Program-made: the position numbers and the translations under genes | The notes under the pieces: generated by a model | Database searches by the model: none | The model's input: only the letters and a program-made list of their open reading frames with translations | What the model was told of the DNA's origin: nothing | Shown: positions 31,799 to 38,956 of the stretch, in pieces | How the letters are laid out: each line of letters starts with the position of its first letter | How positions within the stretch are numbered: position 1 is the first letter of the stretch | Assembly: GCA_964516815.1 (NCBI GenBank) | Contig: CAZEXK010000013.1 | Span: 1 to 38,956 of the forward strand | Length of the DNA: 38,956 nt | Direction: 5' to 3' | Source of the DNA: CAIJNA01 sp964516815 | GTDB lineage: Bacteria; Campylobacterota; Campylobacteria; Campylobacterales; Arcobacteraceae

Positions 31799-33094
31799 AT
31801 GAATATACATTTTATAGGTATTGGTGGAATAGGTCTTTCTGCTTTAGCTAGATTTTTAAAATACAGTGGGCATAGTGTTAGTGGAAGTGATATAAAAGCT
31901 ACTCCAATTACAAAAGAATTGCAAAAAGAAGGCATAGATGTAAATATTCCACAAAGTGCTAATGCAATTAATAATCAAGATTTAATTATATATAGCGCTG
32001 CTGTAACACCTGATAATTGTGAAATAATGCAATCTTTACAAAATGATCTAAAAATTATATCAAGAAAAGAATCATTGAACATTATTTTAAATAATACTCA
32101 AAACTATTGTACTTGTGCCGCACATGGTAAAAGCACAACAACAGCAATGCTAACTTCTATACTTCAAAGTTCAGCTTTAATTGGAGCTATATCTAAAGAA
32201 TTTGATTCAAACTTTAGATATGTGAATAATACTTTAGCATTTGAAGCAGATGAAAGTGATGAAAGTTTTATATTATCAAATCCTTACTGTTCAATAGTAC
32301 TTAATACAGAACCAGAGCATATGGAATATTATGAATATGATACTCAAAGATTTTATGATGCATATACAAAATTTTTGAATATAGCAAAATTAAGAATTAT
32401 AAATGCAGAAGATGATTTTTTAAAAAATTATAAGGGTAAAGCAATAAGATTTTATCCATCAAAAGATATTTCAAATATACATTCATTTTTAAAAGATGAT
32501 GAACCTTATACAAGATTTAGTTTAAAAAACTTGGGTGAGTTTGAAGTATGGGGATTTGGTGATCATATTGCACTTAATGCTACAAGTGCTATTTTAGCAG
32601 CAGTACAAAGTATGGATATCAATATTATCAAAAAAAATTTAAAAGAAAAATACAAAGGTATTAAAAAAAGATTTGATATAGTTCAGAAAAAAGACGACTT
32701 TATAATTATTGATGATTATGCCCATCATCCAACAGAGATAAAAGCAACAATGCAAAGTGTGAAAGTATACAATGAATTAAAAGGTATAACTAAAACAACA
32801 GTAATATGGCAACCACATAAATATTCAAGAACACAAGATAATCTAGAAGAATTTAAACAATGTTTTATTGGCTGCGATGAACTTATCATATTACCTGTTT
32901 GGAGCGTATCTGAAAAAATTATACTTATAGATTTTGTCCATGAATTTAAACATTACAATCCAATATTTGCATCAAAAGTTGTAGTAAAAGATGGTATTTT
33001 GGAAGTTATTAAAAATGATGAAATAATACATACTATCATAGAAGGAACTATTTTAGGAGTAGGGGCTGGTGATATTACTTATCAATTAAGATAA
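31799..33094 (+). CDS. murC: UDP-N-acetylmuramate--L-alanine ligase
   Basis: 431 residues. FIGIGGIGLSALA at the N-terminus binds UDP-MurNAc, ATP loop AAHGKSTTT, EADESDESF, LNTEPEHMEYY, DDYAHHPTEIKAT and WQPHKYSRT are all MurC motifs. It adds L-Ala to UDP-MurNAc in the cytoplasm. No Shine-Dalgarno is seen; the four-base distance from the upstream stop suggests re-initiation. A perfect 13-bp inverted repeat follows the stop. Confidence 0.95.
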   Translation: MNIHFIGIGGIGLSALARFLKYSGHSVSGSDIKATPITKELQKEGIDVNIPQSANAINNQDLIIYSAAVTPDNCEIMQSLQNDLKIISRKESLNIILNNTQNYCTCAAHGKSTTTAMLTSILQSSALIGAISKEFDSNFRYVNNTLAFEADESDESFILSNPYCSIVLNTEPEHMEYYEYDTQRFYDAYTKFLNIAKLRIINAEDDFLKNYKGKAIRFYPSKDISNIHSFLKDDEPYTRFSLKNLGEFEVWGFGDHIALNATSAILAAVQSMDINIIKKNLKEKYKGIKKRFDIVQKKDDFIIIDDYAHHPTEIKATMQSVKVYNELKGITKTTVIWQPHKYSRTQDNLEEFKQCFIGCDELIILPVWSVSEKIILIDFVHEFKHYNPIFASKVVVKDGILEVIKNDEIIHTIIEGTILGVGAGDITYQLR

Positions 33095-33098
33095 GTTT

Positions 33099-33127
33099 TA
33101 ATATTAATATTTTAAATATTAATATTA
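33099..33127. repeat. perfect 13-bp inverted repeat after murC
   Basis: TAATATTAATATT-tta-AATATTAATATTA, five bases after the murC stop. All A:T pairs with no following T tract, so a weak terminator or mRNA 3'-end structure at best. Confidence 0.5.
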
Positions 33128-33135
33128 GAAAATAT

Positions 33136-33738
33136 ATGATAAGATTCCAAATGAATAATTTAAAATCAAAAATAAACAATACAACACTAATTAAATTAAT
33201 TTTTTCTTTTTTATTAGTATTATGCTTTTCAGCATGTAGTTTAAATAAAGCCAACTTAACAAATCCTAGTTATACAATGAAAGTATCAGCTTCACAAATA
33301 CAAGAAAATATGCAAAAAAGTTTTCCAATTAAACAAAATGTAGTAGTAGGAAGTATATCTTTAATAAACCCTCAAATTGTACTAAATAAAAAAACAAATA
33401 AAATGCAAACAGGTTTAACATTTAGTTATAAACCACCATTTTTTTCTGCACAAAGTGGTACGATTGATCTTTCTGGTGGCATACACTACAATAAACAAAA
33501 CAAATCATTTTATATGCTAAATCCTTCAATAGACAATATGAAGCATAATAATTCTGCAATGGCATTTGGAATGCCTGATAATATGAAAAGTATGATGTCT
33601 TCACTTGTAAATGAAGTTTTTAAAAAATATCCAGTATATGAATTAAAATCTAATTCAATAAGTGAAAAAATAATACAAAAAACTTTAAAAAGTGTTAAAA
33701 TTGATGATGGAAATATGCTTTTAAAATTTGGTATTTAA
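33136..33738 (+). CDS. DUF1439 family lipoprotein
   Basis: 200 residues from ATG 33136; ATG 33151 (MNNLKSK) is an alternative. Lipoprotein signal ending FSACS. The mature part follows DUF1439: YTMKVSASQIQENMQKSFPIK, ISLINPQIVLNK, GLTFSYKPPF, SGTIDLSGGIHYNKQNKSF, YPVYELKS, and VKIDDGNMLLKFG. Family proteins are outer-membrane lipoproteins with an SRPBCC-unrelated lipid-binding-type barrel; role unknown. It starts a new unit after the hairpin behind murC. Confidence 0.72.
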   Translation: MIRFQMNNLKSKINNTTLIKLIFSFLLVLCFSACSLNKANLTNPSYTMKVSASQIQENMQKSFPIKQNVVVGSISLINPQIVLNKKTNKMQTGLTFSYKPPFFSAQSGTIDLSGGIHYNKQNKSFYMLNPSIDNMKHNNSAMAFGMPDNMKSMMSSLVNEVFKKYPVYELKSNSISEKIIQKTLKSVKIDDGNMLLKFGI

Positions 33739-33770
33739 ATATTGTATTATTTATGTATTTAGTATAAATA

Positions 33771-33779
33771 TGCTAGAAT
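33771..33779 (+). promoter_or_regulatory. extended -10 box for a leaderless thioredoxin transcript
   Basis: TGCTAGAAT (extended -10, TGnTAGAAT) ends six bases before the ATG at 33786. No ribosome binding site lies between. The start site of transcription would coincide with the start codon. Confidence 0.45.
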
Positions 33780-33785
33780 TATTAT

Positions 33786-34106
33786 ATGAATATAGATGAA
33801 TTAAATCAACAAATCAAATCAAACGATGCTTTGCTTGTATATTTTTCGGGTGAGTATTGTTCAGTATGTAATATTTTAAAACCAAAAATTACTAAAGCAT
33901 TTACTCAACATTATCCTAAAATAAAACAAATAGAAATTAAAACAGAACAATACCTAGAAACTACAAGGCAATTTAATGTTTTTTCTCTACCAACTATATT
34001 AGTGTTTTTTAATGGTGCAGAATTTCAAAGAAAAGAAAGAAATATAAGTGTTAATGGCTTTATTTTGGATGTTAAAAGACCATATAACATGTTTTTTGAT
34101 GAATAA
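33786..34106 (+). CDS. thioredoxin-family protein (CSVC active site)
   Basis: 106 residues, cytoplasmic, no signal peptide. Thioredoxin fold with active site YFSGEYCSVCNILKP near residue 25 and the cis-Pro motif FSLPTILVFFNG. The C-S-V-C variant replaces the usual CGPC, so its redox potential may differ. Its natural partner is unknown; it precedes a heme-binding-domain gene. Its start lies right behind an extended -10 element. Confidence 0.85.
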   Translation: MNIDELNQQIKSNDALLVYFSGEYCSVCNILKPKITKAFTQHYPKIKQIEIKTEQYLETTRQFNVFSLPTILVFFNGAEFQRKERNISVNGFILDVKRPYNMFFDE

Positions 34107-34120
34107 AAACAAATACTAAT

Positions 34121-34555
34121 ATGAATACAGCTTTTAAAAATATCTTAATATACACTTTTGGTACATTTTTAATAATTCAATTAATACAAGTAGATATAAC
34201 AAATACAAAAACCAATAAAGAATTAGAAATACAAGCTCCTAAAGAAGTTATGAAAATACTAAAAAGTTCTTGTTATGATTGCCATTCAAATGAAGTAAAT
34301 ATTCCTTGGTATTCTAGTATAGCACCTATGTCATGGACTATATCAAGACATATTGATATTGGACGAAAATGGGTAAATTTTTCTATTTGGAATAGTTATA
34401 CAAAAAAAGAAAAAGACAAAAAATTAACAGAAATTTACCGAGCAGTATATAAAGCAATGCCACTTCAATCTTATGAAATGATGCATAGTGAAGCTAAATT
34501 AAGTAAGCAAGATAGGCAGCTAGTAAGAAAATGGACAAATAAGGCACCGTTTTAA
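34121..34555 (+). CDS. heme-binding domain (Haem_bd) membrane-anchored protein
   Basis: 144 residues. One N-terminal helix (NILIYTFGTFLIIQLIQVDI), then a periplasmic domain with heme-attachment site SCYDCHSNE, IPWYSSIAPMSW, ISRHIDIGRKWVNFS, and AMPLQSYEMMHSEAKLS. This is the Haem_bd family of small cytochrome-like proteins. Electron-transfer or heme-sensing roles are possible. The stop overlaps the mutS7 start (TAATG), so the two are co-translated, a curious link between a periplasmic heme protein and a DNA repair protein. Confidence 0.82.
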   Translation: MNTAFKNILIYTFGTFLIIQLIQVDITNTKTNKELEIQAPKEVMKILKSSCYDCHSNEVNIPWYSSIAPMSWTISRHIDIGRKWVNFSIWNSYTKKEKDKKLTEIYRAVYKAMPLQSYEMMHSEAKLSKQDRQLVRKWTNKAPF

Positions 34556-37521
34556 TGAATAATAATCAAAGAGCCATAGAACTTTTAGAAGATAAATCAC
34601 TTTTATTAACTCAAACATATTTTAAATTACAAGAGTTGTATGAAAAAAAATATGGAAATAACACAGTAGTTTTAATAGAAATTGGTACATTTTTTGAAGT
34701 ATATGAAGTAAATAATGATGAAGAGAAAATAGGAAAAGCTAAAGAAATTGCAGAAGTATTAAACATACAACTTACAAGAAAAAATAAAAATATTTTACAA
34801 AACTCACAAACAAATCCACTTATGGCAGGAGTTCCTGCTGTATCATTAGAAAAACATTTAAATAAAATAATATCTTCGCAAAAATACACTATAGTAATAG
34901 TAAAACAAATAGGTGTTCCACCAAATGTAAAAAGAGTTATAGATAGTATAATATCTCCTGGTACAAATTTTGACTACGCAATTAATCAAGATGAAAATAA
35001 TATTTCATCAATAGTAATAGACATAGTAAAAAATAATTATTTAGTTGGATATAGTGCTATTGACGTAACAACTGGAAAAGCATTTTACAACGAAATATTT
35101 GGCACAAGTGAAGATAACTCTTATGCTTTAGATGAAGTTTACAATCATATGCTTACACATAAGACATCAGAAGTTATTGTAACATTTTTAGATAAAAATA
35201 TTAATCAAAAAGAAGTTTTGGATTATTTAGAATTATCTCATAAAACTTTTCATATTAATACAGATAAACTTAAAATAAATTATCAAAATGAATTGTTTAA
35301 AAATGTATTTGCTGTTCAATCTTTATTAACACCAATTGAACATCTTGATATGGAAAGGTTTCCTTTAGCTACTCAAAGTTTAGCAATACTTATTGACTTT
35401 GTAATTGGACACGATAGTAATATCATACAAAAATTATATCATCCTATAAAGTTAGATGTTACTAAGTATATGTATCTAGGAAATAATGCTTTAGAGCAAC
35501 TAAATATATTGCAAACATCATATAATCCTAGTGTATTTAACCTTATAAATAATACTTCAACAGCTATGGGGAAAAGACTTTTAAAAGAAAGATTATCTCA
35601 TCCCATAAAAGATGAAAAGGAACTTTTAAGAAGATACAAACTATCTAATGACTTATATGATTATCATGCTCCTATTGAAAGTTCTATGGGTAATATTTAT
35701 GATATAGAAAGACTAAGTAGAAGAATAAAGCTAAATAGAATTCATCCTTTTGAATTATCCTATTTGTTTGACTCACTTTTTTCTATAAAAGAAGTTGTAG
35801 GTTTTATGGAAAATTATAATTTTATAAAACCACCTTGTAGTAGTGGTGAGATAAATATATTTTTACAAACTATTGAAAATACTTTTGATTTAAATGAAGC
35901 TAGTAGATTTATGTTAAAAGATATTTCCTCAAATATAATTAAAAAAGATATAGATAGTAAAATAGATAGCTTGTTAAATCAAAATGAATTATTAGAAAAA
36001 AAATTAGAAATATTCCAAAAACATATAATGAGTTTTTTAAATACTAGTGATACAAACTATGTTAGTATAAATAGACTGGATAAAGAAGGTTTTGTTTTAC
36101 AAATTACTAAAAATAGATATGCAAGTATAAAAGAAGAACTTTTAGCTTCTCATTTGATAATTGATGATGAATTATATTTATTTAAAGATTTTAGCATTAA
36201 AATACAAACTAACAATGTAAAAATATCAAATAAACTTACTTCAAATATCTCTGATACTTATGTACATAATTTACGAAAAATTATAGAACTTAATAAGAGT
36301 GTGTTTAAAGAGCAAATAAATTATTATGATGATAAATTTTCTTCAATGCTAAGTGAACTTGTATTATTTGTAAGTGAAGTTGATGTTACAATATCAAATA
36401 TAAAAACTTCTAAAAATAATAATTATGTCTGTCCTAAAATAGTAAGAAGTGATAAAGAAGATAACTTTATAGAACTTATACAAAGTAGACATCCAATAAT
36501 TGAATCAGGTGAAGAGCAAGGTATATTTATACCAAATGACATTATCTTAGGAGATTTAAATAAAAGTAAAATTGATTATAAACATAATGTGATTATACAA
36601 AATTCAAAGCCTTTAAATATTTTAAATAATCATATGCATGGAGTATTACTTTATGGTATAAACTCATCTGGAAAATCATCTTTGATGAAAACAGTTGGTA
36701 TTTGTGTGATATTAGCACAATGCGGTTTTTTTGTTCCTGCTACTTCTATGAGATTTTGTTTATTTGATAGTATATTTACAAGAATAAGTGGGGCGGATAA
36801 TATTGCAAGAGGATTGTCATCATTTGCAGTTGAGATGCTAGAACTTAAGAATATATTCAATAGAGCAAATACTAGATCGTTAATACTAGGTGACGAAATA
36901 TCACATAGTACTGAAACTATGAGTGGATTAAGCATTGTTGCATCTGCAATATTAAAACTATCTAAACTTAACTCAATTTTTATTTTTGCAACACATTTAC
37001 ATCAATTGCCAAACATAAAAGAGATAGAATCCTTAAAAAATATCATATGTTTACATTTATCTGTTTTATTTGATGAAGCCCAAGATAAACTTATATTTAA
37101 TAGAAAATTATCTTATGGAAGTGGTAGTAGTATGTATGGCTTAGAATTTGCTAAATCTTTACATATGGATAAGGAATTTTTATCTATTGCAAATAAAATA
37201 AGAAAAGATTTAACAGATGATTATAATACAATTGAAAGATTATCACAAAAAAAGACAAGTAAATACAATAAGGATTTATATGTAGCAGCTTGTGCAATAT
37301 GTGGAGCTAAAGTTGATGAGGTACATCATATAAATGAACAACATAAGCAAAATAAAGATGGCTTCATAAAACATATAAATGTTAATCATAAATTTAATCT
37401 AATACCTTTATGTAAAAAACACCATAAGGCTGTACATGATGGACATATAAATATAAATGGTTTTGTGACTACTTCTAAAGGTTTGGAATTACATTATACT
37501 AATAATACTAATAATAACTAA
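34555..37521 (+). CDS. MutS7-type mismatch repair ATPase with C-terminal HNH domain
   Basis: 988 residues. Mismatch-recognition domain with the F-x-E motif F46-F-E48 (IGTFFEVYE). Core and lever domains lie in the middle (NTSTAMGKRLLKERLSHP). The ATPase has Walker A GINSSGKSS at 701-709, Walker B LGDEISHST (D780-E781) and FATHLHQLP. A C-terminal HNH nuclease-type zinc domain occupies about 913-962: C913-x2-C916, H924-H925, NLIPLC953, H956-H957 and H961. This fusion is the MutS7 subfamily known from Campylobacterota, octocoral mitochondria and giant viruses, thought to combine recognition and nicking. No MutL is nearby. Neither MutS1 nor MutS2 has this tail. Confidence 0.9.
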   Translation: MNNNQRAIELLEDKSLLLTQTYFKLQELYEKKYGNNTVVLIEIGTFFEVYEVNNDEEKIGKAKEIAEVLNIQLTRKNKNILQNSQTNPLMAGVPAVSLEKHLNKIISSQKYTIVIVKQIGVPPNVKRVIDSIISPGTNFDYAINQDENNISSIVIDIVKNNYLVGYSAIDVTTGKAFYNEIFGTSEDNSYALDEVYNHMLTHKTSEVIVTFLDKNINQKEVLDYLELSHKTFHINTDKLKINYQNELFKNVFAVQSLLTPIEHLDMERFPLATQSLAILIDFVIGHDSNIIQKLYHPIKLDVTKYMYLGNNALEQLNILQTSYNPSVFNLINNTSTAMGKRLLKERLSHPIKDEKELLRRYKLSNDLYDYHAPIESSMGNIYDIERLSRRIKLNRIHPFELSYLFDSLFSIKEVVGFMENYNFIKPPCSSGEINIFLQTIENTFDLNEASRFMLKDISSNIIKKDIDSKIDSLLNQNELLEKKLEIFQKHIMSFLNTSDTNYVSINRLDKEGFVLQITKNRYASIKEELLASHLIIDDELYLFKDFSIKIQTNNVKISNKLTSNISDTYVHNLRKIIELNKSVFKEQINYYDDKFSSMLSELVLFVSEVDVTISNIKTSKNNNYVCPKIVRSDKEDNFIELIQSRHPIIESGEEQGIFIPNDIILGDLNKSKIDYKHNVIIQNSKPLNILNNHMHGVLLYGINSSGKSSLMKTVGICVILAQCGFFVPATSMRFCLFDSIFTRISGADNIARGLSSFAVEMLELKNIFNRANTRSLILGDEISHSTETMSGLSIVASAILKLSKLNSIFIFATHLHQLPNIKEIESLKNIICLHLSVLFDEAQDKLIFNRKLSYGSGSSMYGLEFAKSLHMDKEFLSIANKIRKDLTDDYNTIERLSQKKTSKYNKDLYVAACAICGAKVDEVHHINEQHKQNKDGFIKHINVNHKFNLIPLCKKHHKAVHDGHININGFVTTSKGLELHYTNNTNNN

Positions 37522-37560
37522 TTCACACACTTAGGAAATAAACCATTAAATATAATTGAA

Positions 37561-37660
37561 NNNNNNNNNNNNNNNNNNNNNNNNNNNNNNNNNNNNNNNN
37601 NNNNNNNNNNNNNNNNNNNNNNNNNNNNNNNNNNNNNNNNNNNNNNNNNNNNNNNNNNNN
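37561..37660. other. assembly gap (100 Ns) between mutS7 and cysK
   Basis: Exactly 100 N in a 224-base spacer. Left flank, minus strand: a frame ends in FNGLFPKCVN then TAG at 37521-37523 region. Right flank, plus strand: VCGHVIMVKKHFVININ then TAA. Both could be ends of genes lost in the gap, but neither can be identified. Confidence 0.95.
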
Positions 37661-37713
37661 AGTATGTGGACATGTCATTATGGTAAAAAAGCATTTTGTA
37701 ATTAATATTAATA

Positions 37714-37719
37714 TATAAT
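37714..37719 (+). promoter_or_regulatory. putative -10 box for cysK
   Basis: TATAAT 26 bases before the cysK ATG, with an AAGG element between. Reasonable sigma70 placement in an AT-rich spacer. Confidence 0.45.
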
Positions 37720-37745
37720 CTTAGTAACTTTAATCAAGGCATATC

Positions 37746-38669
37746 ATGAAAATAGCAAAAAATATATCAGATTTAATTGGAAATACTCCAATAATACAAT
37801 TAAATAACATAAATGCAAATATATATGCAAAATGCGAATTTATGAATCCAACTTCTAGTGTAAAAGATAGACTTTCAATGAATATTTTAGATGTAGCTTT
37901 AAAAGAAGGTAAAATAAATAAAGACACTCATATAATAGAACCTACAAGTGGAAATACTGGAGTTGGACTTGCTGCTCAATGTGCAAGTAGAGGTATGAAA
38001 CTTACATTAACTATGCCTGATTCAATGAGTGTAGAAAGAAGAGATTTGATAAGTGCTTATGGTGCAAATTTAGTATTAACACCAGCCAAACTAGGGATGA
38101 AAGGTAGCATTCAAAAAGCACTTGAAATATCAAAAAATGAAAATAATGCAGTAGTACTTGATCAGTTTTCTAATATGGCAAATCCAGCAATACATGAAAG
38201 TACAACAGCAATAGAATTACTAAGAGATATGGATAATGATATTGATATATTTATAGCAGCAGTTGGTACAGGTGGTACTATAAGTGGGATTGGAAAAATT
38301 TTAAAAGAAAAAATACCAAATATAAAAATAATAGCAGTTGAACCATACGATAGCTCTGTTATGAGTGGAGAATCTGCTGCACCACACAAAATTCAAGGTA
38401 TTGGTGCTGGATTTTTACCAAAAACATTAAATACAAATATTTATGATGAAATTGTTCGTGTTACTAATGATGATGCTATTAATACAGCAAAAAAAATTGC
38501 GACTTCAGAAGGTTTATTTGTAGGAATTAGTAGTGGTGCTAATGTATGGGCTAGTCACTATATATCTTCAAAAATAAAAAATAAAAATAAAAAAATAGTT
38601 ACTATACTATGTGATACGGGTGAACGTTATTTAAGTACAGGAATATTTCAAAATAATACAGTTTTGTAA
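37746..38669 (+). CDS. cysK: cysteine synthase (O-acetylserine sulfhydrylase)
   Basis: 307 residues. PLP lysine K40 in NPTSSVKDR, substrate loop PTSGNTGVG, PLP phosphate loop GTGGTISG, and GISSGANVWA near the end. It forms cysteine from O-acetylserine and sulfide. Length and motifs fit CysK; CysM cannot be fully excluded. A monocistronic unit or the first of a group with the small gene downstream. Confidence 0.93.
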   Translation: MKIAKNISDLIGNTPIIQLNNINANIYAKCEFMNPTSSVKDRLSMNILDVALKEGKINKDTHIIEPTSGNTGVGLAAQCASRGMKLTLTMPDSMSVERRDLISAYGANLVLTPAKLGMKGSIQKALEISKNENNAVVLDQFSNMANPAIHESTTAIELLRDMDNDIDIFIAAVGTGGTISGIGKILKEKIPNIKIIAVEPYDSSVMSGESAAPHKIQGIGAGFLPKTLNTNIYDEIVRVTNDDAINTAKKIATSEGLFVGISSGANVWASHYISSKIKNKNKKIVTILCDTGERYLSTGIFQNNTVL

Positions 38670-38714
38670 TAAACATTATTTAGTAAAATAAAAAAAATAT
38701 AATAAAGATATAAA

Positions 38715-38921
38715 ATGAAGATGATAAGTATAATAAATGATAGATTGGATGAAATTAGACTAGAAGTTATGACTTTAGTTAATGATCAAAGTATGAGTTT
38801 AACTAATAAAAATGCTCTAATGCAGCCTCTAGTAGAGGAAAAGAAAGTAATGGAACATACTTTAGTATATTTACAAAAAATCAATGATACAAACTACAAA
38901 GGTTTATGTAATGGCGGATAA
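38715..38921 (+). CDS. small hypothetical helical protein
   Basis: 68 residues: INDRLDEIRLEVMTLVND, then a second amphipathic helix LMQPLVEEKKVMEHTLVYLQ. It looks like a short coiled-coil hairpin. No clear ribosome binding site besides AAAGATA. It overlaps the start of the next ORF by 11 bases, which supports translation. Family not recognised. Confidence 0.55.
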   Translation: MKMISIINDRLDEIRLEVMTLVNDQSMSLTNKNALMQPLVEEKKVMEHTLVYLQKINDTNYKGLCNGG

Positions 38922-38956
38922 TATAAAAAACAAATTTATGGATGCAATGGACTTTA
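38911..38956 (+). CDS. start of an unidentified gene, cut by the window end
   Basis: ATG 38911 opens a frame (MADNIKNKFMDAMDF) that runs to the window end. It overlaps the 3' end of the small gene upstream, in the style of the other coupled genes here. Too short to assign. Confidence 0.4.
   Translation, partial: MADNIKNKFMDAMDF

Noticed and set aside
33099..33127. Intrinsic terminator after murC
   Set aside because: The stem is perfect but entirely A:T and lacks a T tract on either strand, so I list it only as an inverted repeat.
1..38956. CRISPR array, prophage, transposon or tRNA genes
   Set aside because: No spaced direct repeats, transposase, integrase, or cloverleaf-like sequence was noticed on either strand by reading.

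Overview
This window is AT-rich, single-copy chromosomal DNA from a member of the Campylobacterota, most likely an Arcobacteraceae-type organism. The evidence is gene content and order: a ccoNOQP cbb3 oxidase operon followed by a DUF4006 protein, a TPM-like protein and FixH; an AddB-type nuclease next to it; a secG-frr-pyrE-RDD block; a class II DAHP synthase; and a MutS of the HNH-bearing MutS7 type. The sequence is a draft scaffold with three runs of exactly 100 Ns (2894-2993, 16009-16108, 37561-37660). I found no rRNA, tRNA, CRISPR array, transposase or phage gene. The only structured RNA I can support is the small SRP RNA near 25.7 kb.

Layout. 1-0.3 kb: the end of a broken gene and a 51-residue membrane peptide. 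0.3-2.7 kb (minus): a HugZ/HutZ-like protein and three tandem FlgO-family lipoproteins. 2.9-3.4 kb (minus): a PCu(A)C copper chaperone gene with an in-frame stop and an assembly gap. 3.6-8.4 kb (plus): ccoN, ccoO, ccoQ, ccoP, DUF4006, a 31-residue peptide, a TPM-like protein and FixH. 8.4-8.9 kb (minus): a 5'-truncated pseudouridine synthase. 9.1-11.4 kb (plus): addB. 11.5-17.9 kb (plus): a complete Bat-type operon (MoxR ATPase, DUF58, small membrane protein, two VWA proteins, TPR protein, BatD). 17.9-19.4 kb (minus): a HAD phosphatase, then rplT and rpmI without infC. 19.6-21.3 kb (plus): a secreted stand-alone subtilase propeptide followed by a subtilase lipoprotein that lacks its own propeptide. 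21.3-22.0 kb (minus): bioC. 22.1-25.3 kb (plus): secG, frr, pyrE, RDD protein, MFS transporter. 25.3-28.5 kb: a small unknown gene, SRP RNA, class II DAHP synthase, transaldolase and a small membrane protein. 28.6-33.1 kb (plus): a COG3400/TrkA-C protein, a DapC-type aminotransferase, an unknown acidic protein and murC. 33.1-37.5 kb (plus): a DUF1439 lipoprotein, a thioredoxin-fold protein, a heme-binding-domain protein and MutS7. 37.7-38.9 kb (plus): cysK, a small protein and the first codons of one more gene.

How the genes work together. The left half is an envelope and respiration region: cbb3 oxidase subunits with accessory proteins (FixH, DUF4006, a copper chaperone that appears broken), then a Bat/MoxR operon of the kind linked to stress or aerotolerance in other bacteria. 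The right half is mostly housekeeping: translation (L20, L35, Frr), protein export (SecG, SRP RNA), pyrimidine, aromatic, lysine/peptidoglycan, biotin and cysteine synthesis. The two least ordinary items are the propeptide/protease pair split into two exported proteins and the MutS7-HNH gene, which is translationally coupled to a heme-binding-domain gene. There is no stretch above 300 bases that lacks a gene or gene remnant; the largest spacers (25590-25832 and 37522-37745) hold the SRP RNA and an assembly gap.
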